Source: Fragilaria crotonensis (Eukaryota > Bacillariophyta > Fragilariophyceae > Fragilariales > Fragilariaceae). From it: a stretch of DNA of 32,664 nucleotides. The notes under the pieces are model-generated. The model searched no databases. It saw only the letters and a program-made list of their open reading frames with translations, and was not told the DNA's origin. The position numbers and the translations under genes are program-made. The stretch lies in NCBI GenBank assembly GCA_022925895.1, contig JAKSYS010000694.1, forward strand, positions 1-32,664, written 5' to 3'. Positions 1 through 10,289 of this stretch are shown in pieces (positions within the stretch are counted from its first letter, which is position 1; each line of letters opens with the position of its first letter).

Positions 1-375
1 CAACTACTACTACCGTTGTAGAACTAAGTACCAGTAGTGTACTGCACCTTTTTACGTGGCACTCAGTAGATGTCTCATGTCTCATGTGAGTTAATAGTCA
101 TTTCACTTGATCGTCAATCGTAGAATGCTGCTGTAAAGGTGTTTTCAGTGCCGGAGAAGTTCAGAAACAAGAGACGAGAGATGTTGATTGGGTACATGGA
201 AAAACCTTTCATTCATCAGAAGCATTCGTCAGGCGGCATACCACGCCCTCGCATGACGAAGCCGCTGTGGGGGGTCACAACGAAACGAGCGTAACACAAA
301 ATACTCCGTACACAGCATCAAGTAGGAACTCAGTACTACCTTTACCTCACCTCATAACATTCTTCCAAGTCAACT

Positions 376-424
376 TCTGCCTCTAGTTTCTGCCTCTAGT
401 TCCTGCCTCTAGTTCCTGCCTCCC
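376..424. repeat. 13-bp tandem repeat directly upstream of the ankyrin gene
   Basis: The 13-bp unit (T/C)CTGCCTCTAGTT occurs three times in a row at 376-414. A partial fourth unit runs into the start codon at 425. The repeat therefore forms the immediate 5' leader of the ankyrin gene. The remaining upstream sequence (1-375) shows no coding region and no promoter motif that I can defend. Confidence 0.85.
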
Positions 425-1471
425 ATGAGTTCGTACACAGCCGTCGAAAACTCCACCATGGTCGATGCTATTGAAGATAGTGCAAGGAATGGAATCGTCG
501 TGATGGAACCTGAACATGTCACGGCATGTGGCGATTTTGATCGTCGCGTCGACTCCGAGAATGATGACGAATCTGAGGACGACGATTCTGAGGACGACGA
601 TTCTGAGGACGACGATTCTGAAGACGACGCTTCAGATGACTCTTACAGCTCTTCTTCAAGTGAGGATGAAGACGAAATCGCATCGGCATCACACACGCGT
701 TCGAATGTGCAGTTGATGCACATGCGTAGAAATCGGTCTTTTCCGTCTCTTGTCGAACATGAGCTAAGTAGCATTCAAATCAATATACTGTTGAATCAGA
801 TGACACGCCGAGGAAGCATGACTCATGCATCTGTTGCGAGCGCCAGTGGTCTCTTGCATATTCGAGGCGAGGCGATGGAGTCAGTCGGACAAAGTCAGAC
901 TGAGAGTCAGGACTGCAAAGATCCTACCGAATTGTACCACCAGATTCTCACGGACGCTGGATACACTCCACGAGTCTTTGCCCACAATGAGATAGACAGC
1001 TTCTTTGAAGAGGTCACTGAGAGCCGAGTGAGCTCCTACACCACCGACCTCATCGCCGCTGTCAAAACAACCAACATTGAACATCTAAGGGCGTTGCATT
1101 CCCAAGACAAAAGCAAGAACATGAACAGCTGCAATCGGTTCGGGGAAAGTATCCTCCACACTGCCTGTCGACACGGACAGTTGGAAGTTATCGAATTCCT
1201 GCTGAATGAAGCCCAAGTGGATCCCCGGGTCTGTGATGACTTCGGCAGAACTCCGTGCCATGATGCGGCCTGGCAGGCCGAACCTAATGTGGCGTTGATG
1301 GAGATGATAGCGACGCGGTGTCCTGACCTTCTCTTGATCTCAGACAAGCGTGGCTTCACTCCCTTGCAGTACGTGCGAAAGCCGCAATGGTCAGCATGGG
1401 GGGAAATGCTAGAAGCGAACAAGGAAGAAATTCTCCCCAAACAGCTGCTGCTTTGCGAAGGCAACCACTGA
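425..1471 (+). CDS. Ankyrin-repeat protein with acidic Ser-Glu-Asp tandem repeats
   Basis: A single-exon gene of 348 residues. Residues 46-84 are a very acidic low-complexity stretch built from repeats of SEDDD, encoded by near-perfect 15-bp direct repeats at about 575-630, followed by a serine run. Residues about 204-330 form two to three ankyrin repeats, with the clear signatures GESILHTACRHGQLEVIEFL, FGRTPCHDAAW and KRGFTPLQYVR. Ankyrin arrays are protein-binding scaffolds, and small proteins with C-terminal ankyrin repeats are, to my knowledge, numerous in diatoms. There is no signal peptide or membrane segment, so a cytosolic or nuclear location is likely. The start is the first ATG after the tandem-repeat leader; ATGs at codons 12 and 27 are alternatives. 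The binding partner cannot be inferred, and no neighbouring gene is functionally linked. Confidence 0.8.
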   Translation: MSSYTAVENSTMVDAIEDSARNGIVVMEPEHVTACGDFDRRVDSENDDESEDDDSEDDDSEDDDSEDDASDDSYSSSSSEDEDEIASASHTRSNVQLMHMRRNRSFPSLVEHELSSIQINILLNQMTRRGSMTHASVASASGLLHIRGEAMESVGQSQTESQDCKDPTELYHQILTDAGYTPRVFAHNEIDSFFEEVTESRVSSYTTDLIAAVKTTNIEHLRALHSQDKSKNMNSCNRFGESILHTACRHGQLEVIEFLLNEAQVDPRVCDDFGRTPCHDAAWQAEPNVALMEMIATRCPDLLLISDKRGFTPLQYVRKPQWSAWGEMLEANKEEILPKQLLLCEGNH

Positions 1472-4272
1472 CGATATAAACATCGCAGAACAGAATGCGA
1501 TTACTAGCTAGGTCAATCACAACTTTTACGCTTGGAGTTATTTAGAGGTTTGTTTCGATAGGCAGACTACCGTACAGCATACACATCTATATCCAAACGT
1601 AATCCTGAGTTCTGAGGTCATTTTGAAAAGACCCACACGACGCAAGCACCTGCTTTGTCGTGCTCGTCGCGTGTCGCGCGTGGGGAAAGGGGAAACGATA
1701 CCGGTACGGGCATACTCACGTACCTGGTACCAGGTACCTGGTGCCTGGTACTCACACTCAGGCCTGTCATGGTGTCATGGAGTCATGGTAGTAATCTGAT
1801 GCAGTGTACGCCTACAGTAAAGTGTATGTACTCGGAGTATGTCATAATCATGTGATATAATGATATCGTTTGCACCAAGCAACAAATGACCGTCTTCAGG
1901 TGTTCGGTACGCGAGGTCGGGACAATAGTAAGAGCATCCCAACCGCTGGAGCGAAATCTGAGATATGACCCGATAGGACCATTTGCGTCGACAATTTTGT
2001 CCAAAATGCATGGCACCGCTTGGGCTCGATACCTCAGATTTCGCGCCCGAGCGGATCGAAATATCTGATTTGGGGCTCGAGAATAGAGCCAAATTGCTGA
2101 ATTCTCGAGCCGGGTCCAGATTCTCGCGCCCCTCGTTTTGTCCTATTCGACCCATTCGAATAAAAAATTAACCAATAGAATTTTATCACGGATGCCACGT
2201 TCACACTGTGACTCATGTCAGTTTGTCTGTGATCTGTATGCAAAAAATTGACATCATCTCGGACGAGCACCATAACACCATTGAAACGACGTCGAGGTCA
2301 GTCAAAAAAACTTCGGTGGCAAAAAGCAATGAATGCGTAGTAGTAAATTGATTGGTACGATTGCGGAGGTACGCATTGCCTCCTGTTCTTTACGTGCCAG
2401 CATCCTTTTCGATGATTTTGTTTCGTAACGACGGTATGACATCAATGTAATACTACTGTACTGTATATGCTATTGAACCTGGTACATCACACACATTCGG
2501 GACGCAACCTCTCGTTTACCTAGCTAGATGTCGACTTGACTGAGTAAGTAAATCTGATGGCATATCCAGCCTTGGGGGAAGGAGCCATTCAGAAGTAAAC
2601 CATTGTAGTAGAATGATGGTACAGCAATGTAGAAATGGAGATACTACGTAGTAAAGGCCTTTACTGTTTTGGGTTGTTCATAAGTAGTGTAAGCTTCTTA
2701 GTGAACAAGGCCAAGGCTGAGAACAAATGAAATTGAGATGTGCAATTTAGTTTGTGTCTCACAAATCAAACGTGGTGTAAGCCCACTTGTTAAGTTGTGT
2801 TTAAAAGGTGTTTTCCATTGTAAAATAGTATTGTCAAAAGCCCTCATGATTTGAGTTCTTTGAGAAACTCAGGGCAACACAATTCAATAAAGTATGGTCT
2901 TTGCACCAGATTGAACATCACTTGAAACACTAAAAGACCAGCCAGACAGAGCATTTTCTAACAAGACAAATACCTCATACTAATCCGTATGTTTTCTCAT
3001 TGCATCCATCAACCAGCACATTGCTGCTGCTGTGCTGCTGAGAGCTTACCATTACTATACATTATATTGCTTTTGAACCATTTATCACACTTCCTGTCCT
3101 CATGAAACAGTAAGACTGATGGATATTGATGGCAGATTCCTGGAAACAGAGGTCAGACTTAAAGTCCTGAGCAATCTCACCAACAACAACAAGATTTTGA
3201 AAAGGAAGCTTGCGGATCAAGAGGTTGGTACTCGTCTTGTAGCAAAGGATCTCAAAGAGAGCAACAGTTCCAGAATGCTGGTTGCCTTCTTGATACCTCC
3301 AGTGACTGATGGTGGGGCCGACTCATGAGCCGCCTTGGTTGGTGCTCACAAAGAGGAGCCTTAGCTCAAATAGATTTCTAAGTGGTTTGCTTGGTTTTCA
3401 ACAACAAGAACATCAGCAGGCACATCACAGTTAGTACCCACTCTGTTGTTATTTCACTGTCTGGTCAGATATCCTCAGAGACAATTGATCCTATGCACTT
3501 CACAGTTCACCAATTCCTTGTATGGTGGTGTACAAACACTTCTCACCATTCACCATATGCAAAACCTACAGGGTACGCAGTGCTTGAGGATTTCTAGTAC
3601 AAGTACAACTGGACGGGTGCATGACTGGTCTCTGGATACCTTCAAGTGACAAGAAGTGAACTTAAGTTGTTGCGATTGACAAGAATTGCTGAAAAATTCT
3701 GGTTGGCATTTTCTTGGGACAAATATTTTTTGGGATCGCCCCAACAAATTCGGGATAATGTTTGTGGCATGTCATGCGACAAAAAATACTGGGGTGAGGC
3801 CTGAAATAGCACCTATGCCTTCTATATCATATGCATAGCAACTTCTAACTGAATGAAGGCCCTGCTAGGGGCGCCAGCCCAGACGCCTCTAATAGGTAAT
3901 CCCCTCATATTTCATATAAAACAATGGAATTCAGTATTAATTTGTATTCCAATACATGTTGTTAATACGTGGACTTCAAGCAACGATCAGTACGCCTGTA
4001 GCCTGTACTGGAGTCCTGGAGTACTCGAGTACTCTGGAGTATTCTGTATTCCATCCAATCCGAGTGACAGACAGACGCCGCTGCGGCCATTAACCGAACT
4101 TCAAGTCCGCAAAAAAGCCCACCGCAACCATCGAAACTCTGTTCCTGCCTTTCAGCACTTCTCTCGATAATCCGTTGTTCACTTTCCTCCACGGTTGAAC
4201 GAACCAATTCGTCAAGTGCCTCAGTGTGTCAATAGCATTACTTTGTGATCGTTCTCTTCCCGCCCTTTAGTA
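1472..4272. other. Gene-poor interval, no supported gene
   Basis: About 2.8 kb with only short open frames. Two structured stretches stand out. One is a group of inverted repeats at 1951-2111, listed separately. The other is a run of CAGGTACC/GGTACCTG-type repeats at about 1717-1750. The stretch 3119-3328 has a short open frame rich in Lys, Leu and Asn (69 codons) that could be a relic of a mobile element, but I recognise no domain. A GGAGTACTCGAGTACTC palindromic cluster lies at 4018-4034, about 240 bp before the next gene. Confidence 0.5.
1951..2111. repeat. Cluster of inverted repeats (possible MITE or structured RNA)
   Basis: GCGAAATCTGAG at 1951-1962 is matched exactly in reverse complement at 2033-2044. 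The match extends imperfectly outward (CCGCT/AGCGG). A second perfect stem pairs GGCTCGAGAAT at 2074-2084 with ATTCTCGAGCC at 2101-2111 across a 16-base loop. No reading frame is conserved through it. It could be a degraded small inverted-repeat element or a structured transcript; the sequence alone does not decide. Confidence 0.45.
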
Positions 4273-5637
4273 ATGTCCGATCCACTAACTTCCACAACAG
4301 CTCCGGGACGCGTCTTTCAGTCTCGAGCCGAGCTTGCGGATCACTACAAGTCCGATTGGCACAAGTACAATCTCAAAAGACGGGAAGCTGGACTTCCTCT
4401 CTTGCGCGAGGAAGATTTCAAGGCGCGATTGGAGGCAGCCCTGGCCTTGCGACAAGAACGTGAGGGACGTGACGAGAGATCGGGAAAGGATCATTTGAAG
4501 AATAAGAAGGAACACAAAAGAAAGAAGGGCGAAAAGCTTGGTGGTGCTGTCGCTGTGTCACAAGCGTCGGCGTATGACCGAATCAAAGGCGGGGCGACTG
4601 AAGAGGGCCCGAATGGCGCAGTCGAACCCGAAATAGATGTCGAGACGGATGACACGGATGCTGAAATGGTACAAGATGAGCCGCCTGTGATCGAGCCTCG
4701 ACAGTGCCTGTTTGATAAGCACATGTCACCGACCTTAGATGCCAACATTGAACGAATGGCGCGCAAGTATGGATTCTTCGTCCCAGATCAGGAGTATCTT
4801 GTTGATAAGGAGGGCTTACTGGGATACTGTCATGAAAAAGTCAAGTTGGGCCATTGCTGTCTCTACTGCCAGAAACTGTTCTCAACTTGGCAAGGTTGCC
4901 AGAAGCACATGATAAGTACCCGACACACCAAGCTCAGATACGAACGCGGGGTGGATATGGAAGAATTCGATCCTTTCTTCGACTTCAGTGAAGCCGATGC
5001 AGATTTTGTTGGCAGAGAAAATAGATCATCCGATCTAGATGATGGCGAAGCCATTGGGGACGATGGATGGGAAGATGTTACAGACGATGAAGCCGAAGAC
5101 GTGGATGCGGATATGGACGACGATGCTGATGACGAAGGCTTGTATGCCGGTTATGAAGACGAGATCGCTCGCTTTGGCTTCCATGTTACTCCTCTCGGTG
5201 AATTAGTGTTCCCCGACGGCAGAATCGTCGGCCATCGCGGTTTGGCCCGTTACTACAAGCAACGCATTGTGATTGCAAACGATCGCGCTGCCGTTCTAGC
5301 GGCAAGGCGAGCAGCTGGAGAACGATTGTATCGCGGTCGCGTCTACAGCACTGCTGCTGATGACGTGCCCCATGAATCGGCTTTGGCCTTGGCGAGAGCT
5401 GGAGTAAACCCAGGATTGGCTGCCGGTCGCTCCGGCAACGGCTTATTGGTCAAAACTATGGGCGGCAGCTATACCGCACTCTCGTTATACCGTTTCAAAG
5501 CTGTTGTGAAGAAAGCTCGTCGCGACAATGCTCGTGGGCAGCGACTTCAGTACAGAACTACGATGAATACAAACAGAATGGACAAGAAGGCCAATAGATT
5601 AATGAACGGTGTGAGTGTCGCTCACGCGAAACGGTAA
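4273..5637 (+). CDS. 60S ribosomal subunit biogenesis factor, Rei1/ZNF622 family
   Basis: Single-exon gene, 454 residues, the usual length for the family. Rei1/ZNF622 proteins act in the cytoplasm in the last steps of 60S maturation, helping to release and recycle nuclear export factors and probing the peptide exit tunnel. The N-terminus carries the family signature HYKSDWHKYNLKRREAG (residues about 24-40), but the Cys pair that normally precedes it in the first U1-type zinc finger is absent. A central block reads YGFFVPDQEYLVDKEGLLGY, followed by a C2H2 finger (CLYC near 195-200 with the paired His in HMISTRH). The DMEEFDPFFDF motif follows, then an acidic stretch (about 250-295), and a C-terminal block with LVFPDGR and GHRGLARYYKQR. 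The upstream CCCTTTAG could be a 3' splice site, so a missed 5' exon is possible. Its 3' third is duplicated at 9029-9340. Confidence 0.85.
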   Translation: MSDPLTSTTAPGRVFQSRAELADHYKSDWHKYNLKRREAGLPLLREEDFKARLEAALALRQEREGRDERSGKDHLKNKKEHKRKKGEKLGGAVAVSQASAYDRIKGGATEEGPNGAVEPEIDVETDDTDAEMVQDEPPVIEPRQCLFDKHMSPTLDANIERMARKYGFFVPDQEYLVDKEGLLGYCHEKVKLGHCCLYCQKLFSTWQGCQKHMISTRHTKLRYERGVDMEEFDPFFDFSEADADFVGRENRSSDLDDGEAIGDDGWEDVTDDEAEDVDADMDDDADDEGLYAGYEDEIARFGFHVTPLGELVFPDGRIVGHRGLARYYKQRIVIANDRAAVLAARRAAGERLYRGRVYSTAADDVPHESALALARAGVNPGLAAGRSGNGLLVKTMGGSYTALSLYRFKAVVKKARRDNARGQRLQYRTTMNTNRMDKKANRLMNGVSVAHAKR

Positions 5638-6612
5638 AGAATGAATGACACAAAGAATGAATGAGAAAGTGTAGAATCAGTTATCCACGCATACATTTTG
5701 CAATTATACAAGGTCTGTCTGATTCCCTTCTGCCGGGAACGCCGTCCAATTCTTCAATTGAGGACACCCCGTCAAACACAATTGTGGTACCAGCTTTATC
5801 TTGGTCGTCTCCTGTCAGAAGGATTCTGCCCTGTCCTCCACGGCAACACACTATTCAACCGGGAGCCATAGGATGACAGCCATTCGTTGCTTAACAGCGA
5901 GGGATCTTCTTCTGTCAGCAGCACTTCAGCTTTACAAAGCGGACACCTCGTATGGCGCTTCGTCAGCCACGGAACGATACACTCTGTGTGGAACACATGT
6001 TGACAAGGAAGCTGACGGAGTTTGTCTCCCTCTGCGTGATCTTCAATGCACACTGCACACGAGGTTTGATGAGCAGGTTCGTCTCTCAAATTGTAGTCCA
6101 CCGACGGGAGTTTCAGCACTTGTTCTTCAGACATTAATCGTTCCGAAACAAACGCAGATCTCTCGCTGGCCGTCATGATTCCAGCTTGGACGCACACCAA
6201 AAGACATCCGATGCAAGCAAGAAAACCAAAAATCCGCTCATTGCTGCCATTATCCATTCTTCTGTGTCGTCGTAGCCTGGCCCATACGCGTCATTTGGTA
6301 TTCGACGGTCCATGGTGACGAGCAAACCCCCTTCCGATCTCGAGTCGTCAGCTTGCTCGCGCAGCATCTGGCGCAGCTCTATTGCAAGAGCGCTAAAGTG
6401 TGAGGAACATAACTCACATTCGAATGGATAGAAGGAGTATCAATCAAACTTACGCAATCCTTTCGAGTGAGACACGAATAGCTAGAGGTCCGTCGATTCG
6501 GTATTTTCAGACGCACTCATGGGAACCAATTGAGTCCGGGATCAATATCATTGCCTCTCTAGCTTTTTCTTCAACACTACACGCTCCTCGGCATACCAAA
6601 AGAGATACAGGT
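4923..6612. repeat. Direct duplication, left copy
   Basis: This segment, from within the ZNF622 coding region through the 3' two-thirds of a RING gene copy, aligns base by base with 9029-10289. Matching stretches include ACACCAAGCTCAGAT, GCATACATTTTG, GCCGGGAACGCCGTCC and GGAGCCATAGGATGACAGCC. Similarity ends abruptly near 6612, inside what would be the PA domain. The left copy keeps a complete ZNF622 but only a broken RING gene. Confidence 0.85.
5703..6612 (-). pseudogene. Truncated, frameshifted copy of the PA-TM-RING ligase gene
   Basis: Reads on the minus strand and is closely similar to the intact gene at 9342-10644. Transmembrane and RING-H2 segments are recognisable (CAVCIEDHAEGDKLRQLPC, HTECIVPWLT, CPLCKAE), but several lesions break the frame. 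One base is missing in the transmembrane coding region near 6221-6235 (11 bases versus 12 in the intact copy, between GCAAGCAAG and TCCGCTC). One extra base lies near 5838-5842 after the RING. About 40 bp of the PA-domain region are deleted near 6540-6550. The 5' half (signal peptide, start of the PA domain) is missing because homology stops at about 6612. The RING residues themselves are intact, but no start codon joins the TM and RING in one frame, so a functional product is unlikely. Confidence 0.8.
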
Positions 6613-6657
6613 TATATCGATGTGATAACTGCAAGTTCTTAGTTCTCGCCGGACTTA

Positions 6658-8158
6658 TCAATCGAGTTGGTTGTTGCCCATCTTCCTCAAATCACGGGCC
6701 ATGTTCTTGTGGTGGCTCTCGTTGGTACCGCCACCGATTTCCAGAAGCTTTGCATCGCGCCACAAACGCTCAACAACATACTCCCCAACATAACCGTAAC
6801 CTCCCATGACCTGAATGGCTCGATCAGCTACATTCTTCGACATTGGAGCGCAAAAGAGCTTCACACCGTCAGCATCCAACCCGTTGCCATGAGTTTCCAG
6901 ATCTAAGCTATTTGACAGACCGTAGACATAGCAGCGACCCGCCATGTATTCTGCGTAGCTTTCTGCTATATGGCGTTGGATCTGGCCGAATTTATAGAGA
7001 TCGGAGCCAAAGGCTGTTCGGTCACCTGCATACCGCTTCATTTCATCGATACAACGGCGAGCTATGCCAAGTCCCATGGAAGCCAGACCGATGCGCTCAA
7101 TCTCCAAATTCCTCATCATGCAAAGTGTAGCTCCGTTCACTTCACCAACGACATTCGACTGTGGAACAAACACGTTCTCGAAAACTAGCTCTGCTGTTGC
7201 TGAAGCTCTCATTCCCAGCTTGTCCTTGATTTGCTGACCAAGTGTGAACCCTTCCATACCCTTCTCCACAATAAACTGCGTGATATCAGTCCTTCCCGAC
7301 CCTGTTCTTGCATAGACTAAATACACGTCTCCAGTCCCTTCACCGGAGAGTGTGCCATTGGTGATCCACATTTTGGTTCCGTTCAATACCCAACCATTAA
7401 GAGCAGTGTCTTGAGTCGCCATAGTTCTCATGCCCAATACATCGGTTCCGGCCATGGGTTCCGACATGCACATACCCCCGATAGAGCTACCGGCACATGC
7501 CGGCGGCAGATATTTCTGCTTTTGCTCCTCATTTCCATTGATTGCCAAATTGTTCACGAACAAGAGGGAGTGGGCAAGATAAGACAAGCAAAATGCAGGA
7601 TCGGAATAACTCAACTCTTCGTGGACGAGAGCTACTGCTGTGGCGTCGAAGTTGGTCCCATTGTATCTCTCTGAGACTGTCAACCCAAGGATTCCCAAAT
7701 TCTCGGTACCAAGCTTCTTGAAGAGCTCAATATTGAACTCTTCTCGCCTATTAAAGTCGAGAGCCTGTGGTTCTACCTGTTATCGGAAAAGGAAGGTATT
7801 GGATATCGAGCAAAATTGCAGGGAAAGGACAAGTGACAGGGGTATGTCACCGACATCCGAGACAGCATCAATGCAGGTACAAACAAAGGAGGCTGGTCAT
7901 CTTCTTAATTTGTGTTTAGGCCTCGGTCAGTGACAATGGCTGTGGTGTGGCAATGACACAATGTTGCCGTTGGCGCTTTCTGCCCTACCAGCTCCTTACC
8001 TCCTTTTTGACAAAGCTGCGCAACATCGATCGGAGTGCGAGATGTTCATCGGTAGGACTAAAAAGAGAGGACAGGCCTTGAGAAGAGAAAGCTCGAGGGC
8101 CTGTGACAAGCCTCTTGTGGAGCACGATGATGGAACGACGATGTATCATCGTTAGCAT
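6658..8158 (-). CDS. Mitochondrial acyl-CoA dehydrogenase, isovaleryl-CoA-dehydrogenase-like
   Basis: Two exons, complement(6658..7776, 8000..8158), around a 223-bp GT-AG intron (7777-7999), giving 425 residues, the size of isovaleryl-CoA dehydrogenase. These FAD enzymes oxidise branched or straight acyl-CoAs and pass electrons to ETF. The N-terminus (MLTMIHRRSIIVLHKR, then AFSS) looks like a mitochondrial presequence. An in-frame ATG at 8338 exists, but the one at 8158 gives the better presequence. Core motifs are MSEPMAGTDV and WVLNGTKMWITNG (FAD/substrate domain), LGMRASATAELVFENVFVP, and a C-terminal RDAKLLEIGGGT. The position holding the catalytic Glu of medium-chain enzymes is Gly here (GGGT). 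A Glu stands instead in NLEIERIGL (about residue 280), the arrangement known for isovaleryl- and long-chain enzymes. Substrate therefore stays open between these. The gene sits exactly between two copies of a duplicated segment. Confidence 0.85.
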
Positions 8159-9028
8159 TCTGCGTTCAGGGTTCGGAGTGTCGTGTCGAAACTCTGTTCG
8201 TTCGCCTCCGCGCCCGAAGAAAACATCTTTTCCACCATGTCTGACGTCGGAAGTTCTCAAGGTGAAACTCCACGACCGACGAGAACGATCAGACAGAATA
8301 AATGTCAAGATTGGGACACCCCGTGGGAACCGCGCCAAAATGTGAATATGTCAATGCACCCACCGTCCGTCCTTAGTTCGTTTATCACATCGTTTGGACG
8401 AAGTCTCACAGTGAGCGCCACCATGACAGAACGAAGGGCTTCACTTTTCTTTTCCCACCTTGGCGTCCATTCCTCCTGTCGTCGATCCCAATTTTGGCTT
8501 TCTCGTTTCGAAGTGGATTGATCCTCCCTCCTTTGTCCCGATTCTAACAGAAATAACGATACAAGCGGATTTTTGATGAGGCTAAGCACAGGGACATCAG
8601 TATTCAAACTTCCTTGCACCGCTATGCTACCCTTGGACGCTATGCAGTTGATGACAATACTTATGATACTATTTGGACAATGAATTTGAAGTTGATCCAC
8701 TTCGTTTCCATATTCTAAACTATCTGGTGTCAATACGTCAATACATGCACCATGTCAATCGGAGAATGGATATTCCGCCCTAGCTCGATAAATGGGCGAC
8801 GAAGCGTTCCCAGGCATGTTTAGCATTCCATGCACCGGGCGTCATTACAATCTATCATGCCTTCAAGGGGCATGAAATAAATTTACCAGGTTTATCCTTG
8901 TGCCAAGCAAACTCTAGTTGGCCTCATCTCCATTTTGCATCAGACGCGCAGTCCTCCTTGCTTATCTCCGAGATTTCATTAGGCTTCTGCAACAAAAGGG
9001 AAGCGCAATTTTTCTTTGTACTTGAGAC
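8159..9028. other. Spacer between dehydrogenase gene and duplicated segment
   Basis: About 870 bp upstream of the dehydrogenase. Short open frames occur on both strands, but none has a recognisable motif. It holds the dehydrogenase promoter region by position. No repeat or mobile-element end is visible, and I see no third duplicate here. Confidence 0.5.
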
Positions 9029-9340
9029 ACCAAGCTCAGATCCGAGCGCGGGGTGGATATGGAAGAATTCGATCCTTTCTTCGACTTCAGTAATGCCGAT
9101 ACAGATTGTTTTGTTGGCAGAGGAGATAGGGCATTCGATCCCTGATGGCGAAGCGATTGGCGACGATGGACGAAAATATGATACGGACGATGACACCGAA
9201 GACGTGGATGCGGATATGGATGACGATGCAGATGACGAAGGCCTGTATGCAGGTTATGAAGACGAGATCTCACGACACAGCGAAACGACAAAGAATGTAC
9301 GAGACAGAGTAGAATCATCTATACACGCATACATTTTGTA
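9029..9340 (+). pseudogene. 3' fragment of a Rei1/ZNF622 gene copy
   Basis: Duplicated remnant of the gene at 4273-5637. It starts at ACACCAAGCTCAGAT and continues through the ELERG...MEEFDPFFDF-equivalent and the acidic tract (EDVDADMDDDADDEGLYAGY is readable in frame). Small insertions and deletions break the frame near 9108 and 9145. After GAAGACGAGATC the segment jumps to the 3' end of the parent gene (GCGAAACG..AAAGAATG), so roughly 450 bp coding for the conserved C-terminal block are deleted. No start codon or zinc-finger region remains. It keeps the same tail-to-tail position relative to the RING gene as the parent does. Confidence 0.85.
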
Positions 9341-10289
9341 ATTATACAAGACCTCTGACTGAGTCACTTCCGCCGGGAACGCCGTCCTCCTCTTCAAGTG
9401 AGGACACCCCTTCAAACACAACAGTGGCACCAGCTTGTTCTTGGTCGTCTCCGGTCAGAAGGACTCTGCCCTGTCGCCATGGCAACACACTACTCAACAG
9501 GGAGCCATAGGATGACAGCCATTCGTTGCTTAACAGCGAGGGATCTTCTTCTGTCGGCAGCACTTCAGCTTTACAAAGTGGACAGCTTGTTTGGCGCTCC
9601 GTCAGCCACGGAACGATACACTCTGTGTGGAACACATGTTGACAAGGAAGCTGACGGAGTTTGTCTCCCTCTGCGTATTCTTCAATGCACACTGCACACG
9701 AGGTTTGATGAGCAGGTTCGTCTCTCAAACTGTAGTCCACCGACGGGAGTTTCAGGACTTGTTCTACAGACATTAATCGTTCCGAAACAAACGCAGATCT
9801 CTCGCTGGCCGTCATGATTCCAGCTTGGACGCACACCAAAAGACATCCGATGCAAGCAAGAAAGGCAAAAAATCCGCTCATTGCTGCCATTATCCATTCT
9901 TCTGTGTCGTCATAGCCTGGCCCATACGCGTCATTTGGTAATCGACTGTCCATGGTGACAAGCAAACCCCCTTCCGATCTCGAGTCGTCAGATTGCTCAC
10001 GCAGCATCTGGCGCAGTTCTAATACAAGAGCGCAATAGTGTGAGGAAAATAACTCACAGGCCGAATGGATATAAGTAGTATCGATCAAACTTACGTAATC
10101 CTGTCGAATGGGATACGAATACCAAGTGGTCAGATGTTTCTGTTTTATCCGACGCACTCATGGGAACCAATTGAGTCCGGGATCGGTCATCGTAAACAAT
10201 AACAAAATCAACATTTGGCAATTTCATTGCCTCTCTAGCTTTTTCTTCAAAACTACACGCTCCTCGGCTGACCAAAAGAGCGACGGGTA
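9029..10289. repeat. Direct duplication, right copy
   Basis: Counterpart of 4923-6612 in the same orientation. Here the RING gene is complete and continues to 10644 beyond the end of homology, while the ZNF622 part is only a fragment with an internal deletion. The two copies are separated by about 2.4 kb carrying the dehydrogenase gene. Confidence 0.85.

Noticed and set aside
3119-3328. Small Lys/Leu-rich open frame as a gene
   Set aside because: There is no recognisable domain, its start context is weak, and it lies in repeat-like DNA; at best a mobile-element relic.
8000-8338. Start of the dehydrogenase at the upstream in-frame ATG (8338)
   Set aside because: The extra 60 residues have no family counterpart. 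The ATG at 8158 gives a standard mitochondrial presequence and the normal family length.
8305-8733. Minus-strand 142-codon frame upstream of the dehydrogenase
   Set aside because: It overlaps the probable promoter and has no motif; its composition is like random sequence.
9029-9270. Open frame encoding the acidic EDVDADMDDDADDEGLYAGYEDE stretch as an independent gene
   Set aside because: It is a truncated duplicate of the ZNF622 3' region with indels and a deletion, and it lacks a proper ATG and the zinc fingers.
10095-10157. RING gene as a single-exon protein starting at 10157
   Set aside because: That start yields a nonsense N-terminus. Splicing GTAAGT (10094) to TTGTATTAG (10019) joins a signal peptide and PA domain in frame.
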